In this document: piece after piece, positions 16,590 to 25,517 of the stretch
Position numbering within the stretch: the stretch's first letter is position 1
Layout of the letters: the number at the start of each line of letters is the position of its first letter
Assembly: GCF_017114995.1 (NCBI RefSeq)
Contig: NZ_JABXKL010000074.1
Location: 62,001-126,000 of the forward strand
Direction: 5' to 3'
Length of the DNA: 64,000 bases
Source of the DNA: Nostoc sp. NMS9
GTDB lineage: Bacteria; Cyanobacteriota; Cyanobacteriia; Cyanobacteriales; Nostocaceae
The notes under the pieces: generated by a model
What the model was told of the DNA's origin: nothing
Seen by the model: the letters and a program-made list of their open reading frames with translations, nothing else
The model's database searches: none
Translations under genes and position numbers: made by a program

Positions 16590-18929
16590 TTAAATCGTTT
16601 CTGTAAACATACCAGTTCGGGCAAACTCTTCTTCTTCAGGGGTGAAGAGTGGAGGTTTATCCACAAGGCTAGGCTCAAAGTAGTATGTCTCTTGGAGAAA
16701 CTGTCCGATAATGACAGCTTCCTCTAAATCCTTGATGTGGTTCTGTGCAACTATACACGCTTCCTTGAGATTGTTTGCATCGCCCTTCTCCAGCAGCTTT
16801 GGCAATTCCGTTTTTACCCCTGTCAGCCGTGCCAATGGCTTGAGAATTCCGTAGATGTTGTAGATCCGAGCAGTTTCTATGCTGGTGTATTTGAGTGCAT
16901 TGGCTCTTGCTAACTCAGAGTCAAGGCTAGGCCAAAAGCGGGTGGTGTAGAACGCTTTCTCATCCTTGTGATACCATTCTTCTGATCGCGCAATGGAAGA
17001 AGAAACGGTGTTATGCAGTTTCCAGAAGAATAACCGCAGGGAGGAACCATCTACCACGGTGGATAATTTCGCCTCCAATGATACCTCAAAGTCAGTCAGG
17101 TTGGGATCGCGCCCAAGCACCAGGTATTCTACAGGATACATATCCACTTCCTTATTTTGGACAACGTACATATTCAGGTGGTGGCGGCAGTAAGGACAGG
17201 GGTACATTGTGGCAAACAGTTGGAAGAAATCTTTGAAGATTGCTACTGCGGCTTTTTGCTGTTCTGATGTCTTGGTACACACAATCTCAGCCGTGGTATG
17301 GAAAAAGCGCCACACTGCCGGACCAATGTAGTAGGGGAAACTGACTCGCATTTGGGAATCCTTCACTTCAGTCCGATCTAGATAGACATCAATGAATGCT
17401 ACATACTGCGATAGCGCACCTGATTCTCGCCCAAACTCTAGGCGTTCGCGGCGTTTCTGCACTCCATTCAGGTAGTGATGCGTTAACCGCCATGCTTGTT
17501 TGAGTATCAATTTCTGTTTGGGAGTGCAACGGGGAAAATTTTCGGCAACATCCGCCCCGTAGCGGTTAAATTCTCCTGAGTTTTTTGTACACTGATACCA
17601 TTCATCCAAAGCCGCCTGGTCGGGTACGGTGTTGTTTTGTATATCTGCTGTGCTAGAAACACTAAACGCTGCCAACAACTTCGGCATAAAGTCTTCATAC
17701 CAGTATGCTACTGGCATGATTGCACCATCTATTTCCTCAGTTGCCTGAGAGAGAATGATGCGGTTCCACTTGTTCAAATAGTCTTTTGGATTTCCCGCAG
17801 ATTTAGTTGGTGGTGGAGCCATTTCTTCGTTCAGTTCTATTCCCCTCAGACGATTAAGTTCGTTAATCGCCAGCACACCTTCTACGATGTCACCCAGGCT
17901 AAGACTTTTCTTTTTGATCGTAATTGCAAACTCGACTCCGGCAGCAAACTTTTCTTTGACATTGGCAAATTTACTCCGCGCCTCTAAAATCGCTTGCTGT
18001 TCTGCCAACATTTCTGGTGTCTTTGCCACTGTTTGCCAGTTTTTGATCCGCTCCTGCAATCGGGCATATTCATCAGCAACCGATTTAACCACTGCATCTA
18101 GGACGGGGTAGCAATCCTCGGATACTATACCTAATGCTTTATACAGTGCGATCGCTTGTTTAACAAACTCCACAAAATCAGTAATTCTGTATGGCAAGTT
18201 TTTCACCCGCAAATGAGTTTCGTGATTTGCAGAGAAACTCTCACGGAAACTGCGGTAGGCTGCTCCTTGAATCAAACGAAACAGACCAATCTGCATTTGT
18301 AAGGGAGACGTACCGCTTTTTTTCTGATTCGGTGAGTTTGGGTGTTGTGCTAACTGTTCTCTTAGCTGTGCCAACTCTGGAGTCGTTGCTTCTTGTATCG
18401 GTTGGGTGGTAGCTGCTGCTGCTGTCTCATTGGAAGTAGCCGCTGTTTTGAGCGAACTGTTAAGGGAAATCGGTGAGTCTTGATAACCAGTTTTGTTTTC
18501 AGACTCCTCTGGTACTAGCTTACAGAATTCCTCAAAGTCAATTGAGCCATCGCCATCATGATCTACTTCCCCTAACATTTCATTCAATTCAGCGTCTGTC
18601 AGCCCAAACTGACTCATGACTGTCCGCAACTCAACGGCAGTAATTTGACCGCTACCGTCCTCATCAAAGGCGCTGAACGCTAACTTGAGGCGGCTTTGGC
18701 GATCGCCTACTTTCGCGATCATCAGTGTTTTAAATTCTTCAAAGTCAATAGTGCCTGACAAGTCAACGTCAATCTCCTTAATCAAGTCACGCAGTCCCGC
18801 TTCCGTGGGATTTTGTCCTAGCGATCGCATTACCTCCCCTAGTTCCTCGGTTGAGATCGCTCCGTTGCCGTCTACGTCTAATACTTTGAAAGCTTGCCAC
18901 AATTTTTCTATTTCTTGTTCATCAATCAT
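16590..18929 (-). CDS. Calmodulin-like four-EF-hand protein fused to an Erv/ALR-like sulfhydryl oxidase domain
   Basis: A 779-residue protein. The first 140 residues form a calmodulin-like domain with four canonical 12-residue Ca2+ loops: 18-29 (DVDGNGAISTEE), 54-65 (DVDLSGTIDFEE), 89-100 (DEDGSGQITAVE) and 123-134 (DHDGDGSIDFEE), each with acidic positions 1, 3 and 12. A low-complexity Ser/Thr/Ala linker and a helical region (about 210-520) follow. Residues about 545-690 resemble the FAD-dependent Erv1/ALR thiol oxidases: an N-terminal WRFFHT motif, the redox pair C578-P-Y-C581 in YPCPYCRHHL, and WKLHNTV (His639, Asn640). No signal peptide or membrane helix is seen. Inferred role: Ca2+-regulated disulfide formation; FAD binding is not shown. 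Both halves look eukaryote-like, so lateral transfer is possible. Confidence 0.8.
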   Translation of the reverse strand: MIDEQEIEKLWQAFKVLDVDGNGAISTEELGEVMRSLGQNPTEAGLRDLIKEIDVDLSGTIDFEEFKTLMIAKVGDRQSRLKLAFSAFDEDGSGQITAVELRTVMSQFGLTDAELNEMLGEVDHDGDGSIDFEEFCKLVPEESENKTGYQDSPISLNSSLKTAATSNETAAAATTQPIQEATTPELAQLREQLAQHPNSPNQKKSGTSPLQMQIGLFRLIQGAAYRSFRESFSANHETHLRVKNLPYRITDFVEFVKQAIALYKALGIVSEDCYPVLDAVVKSVADEYARLQERIKNWQTVAKTPEMLAEQQAILEARSKFANVKEKFAAGVEFAITIKKKSLSLGDIVEGVLAINELNRLRGIELNEEMAPPPTKSAGNPKDYLNKWNRIILSQATEEIDGAIMPVAYWYEDFMPKLLAAFSVSSTADIQNNTVPDQAALDEWYQCTKNSGEFNRYGADVAENFPRCTPKQKLILKQAWRLTHHYLNGVQKRRERLEFGRESGALSQYVAFIDVYLDRTEVKDSQMRVSFPYYIGPAVWRFFHTTAEIVCTKTSEQQKAAVAIFKDFFQLFATMYPCPYCRHHLNMYVVQNKEVDMYPVEYLVLGRDPNLTDFEVSLEAKLSTVVDGSSLRLFFWKLHNTVSSSIARSEEWYHKDEKAFYTTRFWPSLDSELARANALKYTSIETARIYNIYGILKPLARLTGVKTELPKLLEKGDANNLKEACIVAQNHIKDLEEAVIIGQFLQETYYFEPSLVDKPPLFTPEEEEFARTGMFTETI

Positions 18930-19240
18930 GGTTTTGTTCCAATTCTATATCTGTCACTAATAAATTTATTACCATGTTTTCTAACAGCTACTTCAATGCT
19001 GTCTAGTTATGTTAGGTAAATAGCAAGTATTAGGAACGACTGAACTTAGTCTCAACCTTACTTGCAGTCGCCTAGTAAATTTTTCAGTTGCTTATTGTTG
19101 CAATAAATGCAGCTTTACGAGTTTAATTGCAAATGCTCCTAGATAAACTAACTAAGTCAGCGAGAATAAATCAAACTATATTAAGTAATATAAAAAATAT
19201 AAAGATTATTTTATGGTAAGTGTTTCAGCCCTGATTTGTT

Positions 19241-19263
19241 CGCGTAGCGTCTCGCAGAGAGGA
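19241..19263 (+). repeat. Small dispersed repeat, diverged copy
   Basis: CGCGTAGCGTCTCGCAGAGA followed by GGA, related to the 24-nt repeats at 6944 and 25518 (GCGTAGC then CTCG.AGAGA). It lies in a gene-free stretch (18930-19605) that otherwise shows only AT-rich sequence. Confidence 0.5.
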
Positions 19264-19605
19264 CTAAAATCATCACTACAAACCTTTAATTATTTACGCT
19301 GCTATACTTCTCAAAAATTTTCTATCTTCCCTTATAAAAATGCCTTTGCCTTATTTCTAGTGTTGGGAATAGGGTAAATTTCTATTTTGCTGAACACTCC
19401 ATGCACGATCTTGACAAAAATTAGGTCTTTTGCAAAAAATATTTTGTAGTATCTTAAAATATCTACCTACTGTAAATGTCATTGGGCGATGAAATATAAG
19501 CGTGCTCGAAAACTATCTAGGCGCTTTCTTCAAACGATACGTGGGTGTTCAGCGCTTGGCAGATGTTAGTCGTGAAGATGATGCCACATATCGTTGATGA
19601 AGCTT

Positions 19606-19769
19606 AAAGGTTCATTTACAGAGTTCAAACGTTCATCCACAAAGCTCAAAGGTTCATCCACAAAGTTCAAAGGTTCATCCACAAAGTTCAAAGGTTCATC
19701 CACAAAGTTCAAAGGTTTATCCACAAAGTTCAAAGGTTTATCGACGAAGCTCAGAGGTTTATCCAAGAG
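19606..19769. repeat. 21-bp direct repeat array (7 full units plus a partial eighth)
   Basis: Units of 21 bp, consensus AAAGGTTCATCCACAAAGTTC (first 20 bases shown as AAAGGTTCATCCACAAAGTT), start at 19606, 19627, 19648, 19669, 19690, 19711 and 19732, with a partial unit at 19753. The three central units are identical; outer ones differ by a few bases. The array ends 155 nt upstream of the ParA-fusion gene, where plasmid partition systems often carry iterons, so it may be a centromere-like or operator site (inference). Because 21 is a multiple of three, both strands stay open and read as heptapeptide repeats; I do not call these proteins. Confidence 0.85.
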
Positions 19770-19869
19770 TATAATTTACTAGATGCAAGAGTCCTGCTTT
19801 TAGGGAAAAGCTTTAATATAGCAATCAATTCAATTAGTTAAAAATACTGAGGTCGATTAAGTAACAAAT

Positions 19870-19915
19870 TTGATTCAATTAATCAAACAAACGGTTTTGT
19901 TATTGTTCCCGTTTG
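19870..19915. promoter_or_regulatory. Candidate operator region before the ParA-fusion operon
   Basis: TTGATTCAATTAATCAA (19870-19886) is a 6-bp-arm inverted repeat, and CAAACGG (19888-19894) pairs with CCGTTTG (19909-19915). They sit just upstream of the start codon at 19924. Partition operons are commonly autoregulated, so these are candidate operator sites. No direct evidence. Confidence 0.25.
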
Positions 19916-19923
19916 CTTATTAA

Positions 19924-21285
19924 GTGATGCTACTTACAGACTGGAACCAGATTTTAGACAACATTTTGCCTGATGAGAGTAATGAGGCGCTTATCAGCAA
20001 GAGATTTGTAGAAGGCTTTATAGAAGCACTGGGATTTAATCAACAAGAGCAGGTTCCACAATTTTCTACAGGAAATGGGATAGTAGATTTTGCTGCTCGC
20101 AAAAATACTGATGGTGATAATTTTTTGTTCTCTAAGACTAATCCCTATTTACTTGTTGAAGTTAAGGCACGAGCAACAGGCTCAGGAGCCAAGATTAATT
20201 TATCAGAAGGCACTCCTCAATATATAAACACTAGAGAGCAAATAAAAAGATATTTACTTGCTTCTAAATGCAACACATCTCAATGGGGCATTATTACTAA
20301 CTCAGTTCATATTCAGTTATTCCGGCGACATGGAAAAGTTATATTTCCTGCAACTCCAAGTATTTTAATTAAAAAAGATAATATTAATGCTATTGTTTCC
20401 AACGTCAAAAATTTAATTCACAATCCGCCCAAAGCTTTAACTGTTTGTGTTTACAACAACAAAGGAGGTGTGGGCAAAACTACAACAACTGTTAATTTAG
20501 CAGCGACTCTTGCACAACAAGGAAAGCAAGTTTTAGTAATTGACTTTGATCCACAACAAGGAGATTTAACTAAATCTCTTGGTTTAGAAGTAAGAGAAAT
20601 TAGTTTATATGATTGTCTATCCGATAGAGATTTAGATATTCATGATACAATTCAACCATTTCCAGTCAAATTTAAATCTGGCAAATCATTAAAGTTTGAC
20701 GTTATTCCCGCAGATTCAAAACTGGGAAATTTTACAGAACAAGACTTAGCTACAAGAATTGAAAAGGGGTCTGCTAGGTTAAAAGATGTTCTGAAAGCTT
20801 TGGTGTATGAATATGATTATATATTCATTGACTGTCCGACAAACTGGATGTTTTTTAGTCAAAGTAGCCTCTACGCGTGTGATGCCGTTTTGATACCTAC
20901 AAAGCACAATAATTTAGCATCCCTAGATAATGCAGCTAAAGTAATTAAAGAGTTAGTACCAAAAGTTAAGGCAGCTAGACAAGATGGTGGGCCAATCGCC
21001 TTACCTATATTTTTTAATGGTGAAAATATCACTCCTCCTCAGCTTAAAATAGCAAATCAGGAAATTGTAGCTATTATTACTAAAGAGATCAAAGCATCGA
21101 AGTTTAATTTACTTCCTTATTTTTATCCTAAGTATATAAAAGATGACACCAATACCAAAATATTCAGTCTGCCTAGTTATGCAATTGTAGCAGGTGCAGC
21201 CTTCGCTCGAATTCCAGCAGCTTTTAAAGATTCTACAGCTGCAAAATATTACCTCGAACTAGCTAAGGAGTACTTTATTTTATGA
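19924..21285 (+). CDS. HSDR_N-type PD-(D/E)xK nuclease domain fused to a ParA-like ATPase
   Basis: A 453-residue fusion. Residues 1-150 resemble the N-terminal nuclease domain of type I restriction R subunits (HSDR_N), with Asp55 and the triad Glu79-Val80-Lys81 (LLVEVKA) in PD-(D/E)xK arrangement, then a segment typical of that domain (REQIKRYLLASKCNTSQWGI). Residues from about 170 are a ParA/Soj/MinD ATPase with the deviant Walker A KGGVGKTT (signature Lys180, Lys185), a switch-like VIDFDPQQGDLTKSLG and Walker B region IFIDCPTN. The start is GTG at 19924, immediately followed by ATG at 19927. Its stop overlaps the next gene by 4 nt (ATGA), so the two are translationally coupled. Possible roles: partition of a plasmid or mobile island, or an anti-phage or genome-maintenance device. 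Base composition is AT-rich relative to neighbours. Confidence 0.85.
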   Translation: MMLLTDWNQILDNILPDESNEALISKRFVEGFIEALGFNQQEQVPQFSTGNGIVDFAARKNTDGDNFLFSKTNPYLLVEVKARATGSGAKINLSEGTPQYINTREQIKRYLLASKCNTSQWGIITNSVHIQLFRRHGKVIFPATPSILIKKDNINAIVSNVKNLIHNPPKALTVCVYNNKGGVGKTTTTVNLAATLAQQGKQVLVIDFDPQQGDLTKSLGLEVREISLYDCLSDRDLDIHDTIQPFPVKFKSGKSLKFDVIPADSKLGNFTEQDLATRIEKGSARLKDVLKALVYEYDYIFIDCPTNWMFFSQSSLYACDAVLIPTKHNNLASLDNAAKVIKELVPKVKAARQDGGPIALPIFFNGENITPPQLKIANQEIVAIITKEIKASKFNLLPYFYPKYIKDDTNTKIFSLPSYAIVAGAAFARIPAAFKDSTAAKYYLELAKEYFIL

Positions 21286-22079
21286 GTGATTTTGATAATA
21301 TTGGCAAACTAATGCATCTGAAGTTAACTGAGATTAAAGCTGGAGAGAAGTTTTCCGAATCAGAATTTATCATCAAAGCAGCAGCAGAAACCGTTTTAAA
21401 AGCTGATGGCCGAAATTGGATTCCTGTTATTGTTAAAGAAATTGGTGACTATCAATATCAAGTTGTTAGTAATCATTTTGTATATGCAGTTGCTCAACAA
21501 GCTAAGTTAGAGCGAGTCTGGTGCATAGTCATCTCACCAGAATCTCAAAGTATTGAGCAGGCGAAAATTTTAGCTAGAGAAGTTTTACCTAAAGTAAATT
21601 TGAATACAGCATCACGAGATACTATTCTAGCCGCACTTAAATACTTAATATCAGAACCAAGTAGTGCCTTAAAGGGTGTAGATCCTATTGTTGCCACAAA
21701 CCGAATTGCAGAGTCTAATCGCAAAACTTGGTCTAATTTTAACCCTATTCTTACCTTAAAATGTGGAATTACTAAAGGCAAAAAGTTGGATGCTCTTGCA
21801 AAAGTATTCTTTCTTTCATCATTACCACCTTCACCGCCGTTACCAACACCAGAAATTGTGAGTATCAAATCTGCAACAAGAGATGAAGTGTTTACTCGTT
21901 TGATTTATTTGTCAAAATCTAAAATAGATGGTTTTGAAGCTATTGATATAGAAAAATCATCTGATATTATATTCAGTGCTAGTAAAGGCAAATGGAAAAG
22001 CTTAAATCCTATCTCTAAACTTGAATGTGGCATTGATGCTACAAAAATCAAGACTCTTAAAAAAGTGTTTAGTCTCTAA
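21282..22079 (+). CDS. ParB-like N-terminal domain protein with a duplicated 67-residue domain
   Basis: A 265-residue protein coupled to the ParA fusion by an ATGA overlap. Residues about 10-100 resemble the ParB/Srx fold (RNWIPVIVKEIGDYQYQVVS, then YAVAQQAKLERVWCIVI), but the GERR CTP-binding motif of classical ParB is replaced by SNHF. Residues 109-176 and 197-263 are two copies of one domain sharing A-[ST]-R-D, L-x-Y-L, K-x-W-x-x-x-N-P-I-x-x-L-x-C-G-I and L-x-K-V-F; I do not recognise it with certainty. A proline-rich spacer (PPSPPLPTP) separates the copies. No classical helix-turn-helix is evident. It probably partners the ParA fusion as adaptor or DNA-binding component. The gene ends by overlapping the convergent rtcA by 4 nt. 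Confidence 0.75.
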   Translation: MSDFDNIGKLMHLKLTEIKAGEKFSESEFIIKAAAETVLKADGRNWIPVIVKEIGDYQYQVVSNHFVYAVAQQAKLERVWCIVISPESQSIEQAKILAREVLPKVNLNTASRDTILAALKYLISEPSSALKGVDPIVATNRIAESNRKTWSNFNPILTLKCGITKGKKLDALAKVFFLSSLPPSPPLPTPEIVSIKSATRDEVFTRLIYLSKSKIDGFEAIDIEKSSDIIFSASKGKWKSLNPISKLECGIDATKIKTLKKVFSL

Positions 22080-23131
22080 TCTGATCCACTAATTACAGGA
22101 ATCACAGACACTACTTTCTCAGCTTCATCTACTGTTATTTGCGCCAGCCCAAACTGTTCAATAACCGCTGCATTAGTCGTCAAATGCCTACTCACCTCAG
22201 CCACTCGATACTGACTTTCTTGCGACGCTAAAGCAGCCGGCAATAATAACTGATCTGCTAAATGTTCATCCACTGGTGCGCCGGTGTAATGAAACTCAAG
22301 CAGTTGCTGACAAGCAATCTCTGCAACTGTTTCCGCCGACAACCGCAAACGCCCAAATCCACCAAAGCCAGTCAAGCTGTTCTCATACTCAGCAGTTAAA
22401 AAAATACCTGCCCCAGGTGCCACACCTCTTTCTCGCAAAGTCTGTACACGAACTTTTAAATGGGCTGACCGTAACAAATTCTCCGCACGATTCGCCATCC
22501 GTTGCGGAATATGGGAAGGCAATTCCGTCACCACTGCTAGTCCACGCACCTGTTGTAAATCGCCCCGTTCCAGCAAGTCGATCCCACCGAGTTTACCACC
22601 GCCATCTACCTGTAACTCTACCTCTCCGCCACCTTGGGGATACCACCCCCAAGCGCCTAACTTGACTTGAGCTTCTACACCCATGCGTTGCAGTATAGGC
22701 AGATAAACTTGCTCAATGTACGTTGCTGTCGGGCTAAAGTTCACATGAGTTCCACCCTTTAGTGTCACCAAAGAATTACCAGATGCTAATGCCAAAGGTA
22801 AGAGAATTGTCTGTAAAACTAGAGCGATCGCACCCGCAGAACCACCTTGTTGTGCTTTACTAACATCAAAGGTATAAATTCCCGCTTGCACAGCACTACC
22901 TGGGATGAATTCCAGCAGCATTGAACCCAAAGCATCACCCCGTAATTGGGCATTACAAATTCTTGCCGCCGCCCGAACTGCTGTTAAATGTTGTGCTGCT
23001 AATCCTGGTTTTTTACGTCCAGCGCGAATGCCTGTAATTCGTATGGGTTCACCGGTGATGGCGGCTAGACTTAAGGAAGTGCGAAGAACTTGTCCGCCTC
23101 CCTCTCCGTAGGAACCGTCAATTTCAATCAT
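22076..23131 (-). CDS. rtcA: RNA 3'-terminal phosphate cyclase
   Basis: A 351-residue protein with family hallmarks throughout: the N-terminus IDGSYGEGGGQVLRTSLSLA, RAGRKKPGLAAQHL, and the C-terminal EHLADQLLLPAALA containing the probable nucleotidyl-accepting histidine (His290). RtcA uses ATP to convert an RNA 3'-phosphate to a 2',3'-cyclic phosphate through a covalent AMP-histidine intermediate. Length matches the family (about 340). No rtcB lies nearby, so it is not in the classical rtcBA operon. The 3' end overlaps the convergent ParB-like gene by 4 nt. Confidence 0.95.
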   Translation of the reverse strand: MIEIDGSYGEGGGQVLRTSLSLAAITGEPIRITGIRAGRKKPGLAAQHLTAVRAAARICNAQLRGDALGSMLLEFIPGSAVQAGIYTFDVSKAQQGGSAGAIALVLQTILLPLALASGNSLVTLKGGTHVNFSPTATYIEQVYLPILQRMGVEAQVKLGAWGWYPQGGGEVELQVDGGGKLGGIDLLERGDLQQVRGLAVVTELPSHIPQRMANRAENLLRSAHLKVRVQTLRERGVAPGAGIFLTAEYENSLTGFGGFGRLRLSAETVAEIACQQLLEFHYTGAPVDEHLADQLLLPAALASQESQYRVAEVSRHLTTNAAVIEQFGLAQITVDEAEKVVSVIPVISGSD

Positions 23132-23276
23132 GGGCGATTATTGGAATGTTGGATTTTGGGTTATCCCCACGGCTGTTAAAATCAAACCACAAATTATAAA
23201 CGCCCAACAACTAGGTTTTTGGAGGTAGGTTACACAAATATACAGAGAAAATTCTGATATGTGTTTCTGTAGTTTG

Positions 23277-24623
23277 CTAATTTTGAATTTGGAATTGAAT
23301 AACCTTGCTTTTACCGGGGTTCATCAACCCATAAGGATCAACTATTTCTTTAAATTTTAACTGCTCAGGATCGATAACTTTTCTACCGCCATCTTCAATA
23401 ATATACGTATGAGGATTGGCAATACTCACACCCCGTTCTTCGTGATAGCGGATAATTTCATTGAGGCGTTCTTCTGTGGTGTAGCGCACAAGTTGCAATG
23501 CACCAGGAACTACGACACCATTCACCCGAAAAAATTCTAAATGCATCATTACCTCATCGCCGAAATAATTATACATCTGCTCTACTAGTTGCAAACTGCA
23601 ATCATTAGGAAAGAGACTTTGTAAGTATGTAATACCAGTATCTACACTCCGGGCAAGTAAGGTAGTGTGGTTCCAGCTAAATTCTGCTAAATGTGTACCT
23701 TTGGCTGCTTCCTCGGCTAGTTTTTTATATGTAATTTGTCCGCCGTATTGCTGCACCAAAGTCGGTAAGAATTCTAAACTCGGTTCAGAAATTATCAAAA
23801 ATACTGAGTGAGTTCCTTCAGGAATATACTCTTGTACTGCGTGAAAATATTGCGAAATTGGGGATGCAAAGACAGAAATCAACTTCTTAATCATGCCATC
23901 AGCATTGCCAATTGCCTGACCAAACTTTGCTGCTGTCATAAAGTCGTCAAACGTGACAATGACTTCTGCCCAAGGATAAGCTGGGCCTAAAGGAATTTCG
24001 ACTTCAGTGATGATGCCATTAATTCCCCAAGCATGATTTACCTTTTGGACATCATCGCCGCGTAATGCGATCGCACGGGGTTCATCTTCTACAGTTACCA
24101 CCCGCAATGCTAAGATATTACCGCGATCGGCTAATAACCCATATTGGATCGAGCCAATACCCCCGCTCCCCCCAGCAATAAATCCGCCAATTGTAGCTGT
24201 GCGGTACGTAGAGGGTGCCATACGAATTTCCCAGCCGATTTCTCGTGTTTTTTTATCCAAAGCTGCCAACTTCACCCCAGCTTCTACCCGTGCCACTCCC
24301 GGTTTTACCCAAAGAATCTCTTGCAACCGCGTCATATCTAAAATTACGCCACCGTGCAACGGTACGCATTGCCCATAATTCCCAGTTCCCGCGCCTCGCA
24401 CAGTTACAGGTATACGATGTTTTGCACAGGCAGCCGCAACTTTTAAAACCTCTGCTTCATTAGCGGGACGCACTACGATATCCCCAACTTTTCCCTCTAG
24501 TTTCGACACTAACACAGGGCTAAAAGTGTGATAATCCTGGGATAATTTTGCAACTTGGGTAGAGTCAGTAATAGTTTCTATACCTTCTAGAGAATTAATC
24601 AGAGCATCTAATTTTGTCGTCAT
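23277..24623 (-). CDS. FAD-binding oxidoreductase (GlcD/FAD_binding_4 family)
   Basis: A 448-residue flavoprotein of the vanillyl-alcohol-oxidase superfamily. The PP-loop-type FAD-binding domain occupies about 30-220, with VVRPANEAEVLKVAAACAKH, VTVRGAGTGNYGQCVPLHGG and IGGFIAGGSGGIGSIQYG. The C-terminus ends in DPYGLMNPGKSKVI, the usual D-P-x-x-x-x-N-P-G-K motif of glycolate/lactate-type oxidases. Substrate unknown. I chose the ATG at 24623: it has an AAGGAT Shine-Dalgarno 4-5 nt upstream and starts MTTKLDALINSLEG. The frame stays open to 24749, but that extension is repeat DNA (hairpin 24663-24707). It is oriented like rtcA, 145 nt away. Confidence 0.88.
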   Translation of the reverse strand: MTTKLDALINSLEGIETITDSTQVAKLSQDYHTFSPVLVSKLEGKVGDIVVRPANEAEVLKVAAACAKHRIPVTVRGAGTGNYGQCVPLHGGVILDMTRLQEILWVKPGVARVEAGVKLAALDKKTREIGWEIRMAPSTYRTATIGGFIAGGSGGIGSIQYGLLADRGNILALRVVTVEDEPRAIALRGDDVQKVNHAWGINGIITEVEIPLGPAYPWAEVIVTFDDFMTAAKFGQAIGNADGMIKKLISVFASPISQYFHAVQEYIPEGTHSVFLIISEPSLEFLPTLVQQYGGQITYKKLAEEAAKGTHLAEFSWNHTTLLARSVDTGITYLQSLFPNDCSLQLVEQMYNYFGDEVMMHLEFFRVNGVVVPGALQLVRYTTEERLNEIIRYHEERGVSIANPHTYIIEDGGRKVIDPEQLKFKEIVDPYGLMNPGKSKVIQFQIQN

Positions 24624-24662
24624 ATATATCCTTTTTTTTAACTCAGAAAAACACAAAGGTTT

Positions 24663-24707
24663 ACGCAAAGGAACGCAGAGAATTAACTCCTCTGCGAACC
24701 TTTGCGC
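24663..24707. repeat. Hairpin repeat upstream of the FAD oxidase
   Basis: ACGCAAAGGAACGCAGAG (24663-24680) pairs almost perfectly with CTCTGCGAACCTTTGCGC (24690-24707) around a short AT loop. It is a dispersed-repeat type and probably lies in the 5' untranslated region. Confidence 0.6.
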
Positions 24708-24812
24708 TTCCCTCAGCGCCCCACTGCGTTTTAAAATCTTAACTCTCATCTTTCACAGAACTTTCATGCCACTTACTCAATAAGTCAGATAGCGCAATCA
24801 AGCAGACAAAAA

Positions 24813-25475
24813 TCAATACTTAGTTTCCTGTGTCTGTGCGTCAATAATTACACTCCAGTCATCGTTTTTCACAGCAGCTTCAAGTTGACGCTGACGTTCG
24901 GCTTCACTCGCATCTATTGTTTCTAACTCTTTAGAAAGGGTTGTATCAGCCATTGCTTTCCGCAGTTTTAGCTTTTTCTCCTCGTAGGCTTGAAGTTGGG
25001 CTTCTGACATTACCGCCTTAGTCGCTTCACCTACCGTACTAGCCCACATTCCGCAATCAATTGCATTACCAGGTGGCGTACTTTCAAGTTCTGCTATCCA
25101 CGCATCTCGCAAATCTTCCATTTCTTGACGTTTGGGAAACTTGAATGCTTGCACACGTACAAAAGCACACTTTTGCTCGCCATTTTGGCGAAGATGGCTG
25201 TTTAGGGAAAGCAACACATTCCGAGAATAGCCAATGTACTGCGTACGGCGTTCTGCATCTAATACTGCGTAAACTCCGGCAATTTTAGCGTTCTGAGCAG
25301 CTACACTCCAAGCCTCAAAGTCAATGATTTCAGTACCATTGTTTGCCAGTTCAGGAGTTATACTCACCTCAATGGCGGTGTGTTCGTTGTCAGAACTATA
25401 CAAAAAATCATGCAGTCCACGGTGGTTTATAGGGACATTTTGATGTTCAATTGGCGGATTGTGCTGAGTTTCCAT
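24813..25475 (-). CDS. GIY-YIG domain protein
   Basis: A 220-residue protein with a GIY-YIG core at about 67-145: AGVYAVLDAERRTQYIGYSRN provides the GVY and YIG strands and the conserved arginine, and AWIAELESTPPGN the downstream acidic residue. The C-terminal third is a charged, probably coiled-coil helix region (EEKKLKLRKAMADTTL). GIY-YIG proteins are endonucleases of repair, restriction or homing systems; this cyanobacterial type is unassigned. The N-terminal 65 residues are family-specific. It sits alone, with a dispersed repeat 43 nt upstream. Confidence 0.75.
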   Translation of the reverse strand: METQHNPPIEHQNVPINHRGLHDFLYSSDNEHTAIEVSITPELANNGTEIIDFEAWSVAAQNAKIAGVYAVLDAERRTQYIGYSRNVLLSLNSHLRQNGEQKCAFVRVQAFKFPKRQEMEDLRDAWIAELESTPPGNAIDCGMWASTVGEATKAVMSEAQLQAYEEKKLKLRKAMADTTLSKELETIDASEAERQRQLEAAVKNDDWSVIIDAQTQETKY

Positions 25476-25517
25476 TGCAGTTTCTCCGAGTTATTAATTA
25501 GCGATGTCTACGACGAG

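Noticed and set aside
19606..19769. CRISPR array
   Set aside because: Units are directly adjacent 21-mers with no spacers, and no cas genes are present.
19566..19782. Open frames on both strands across the 21-bp repeats (heptapeptide repeats such as VDEPLNF)
   Set aside because: A repeat unit divisible by three without stops stays open on either strand automatically; no start signal or flanking unique coding sequence supports a gene.
24624..24749. Upstream extension of the FAD oxidase to a start at 24749
   Set aside because: The extra 42 codons are repeat hairpin DNA, and the ATG at 24623 has its own Shine-Dalgarno.
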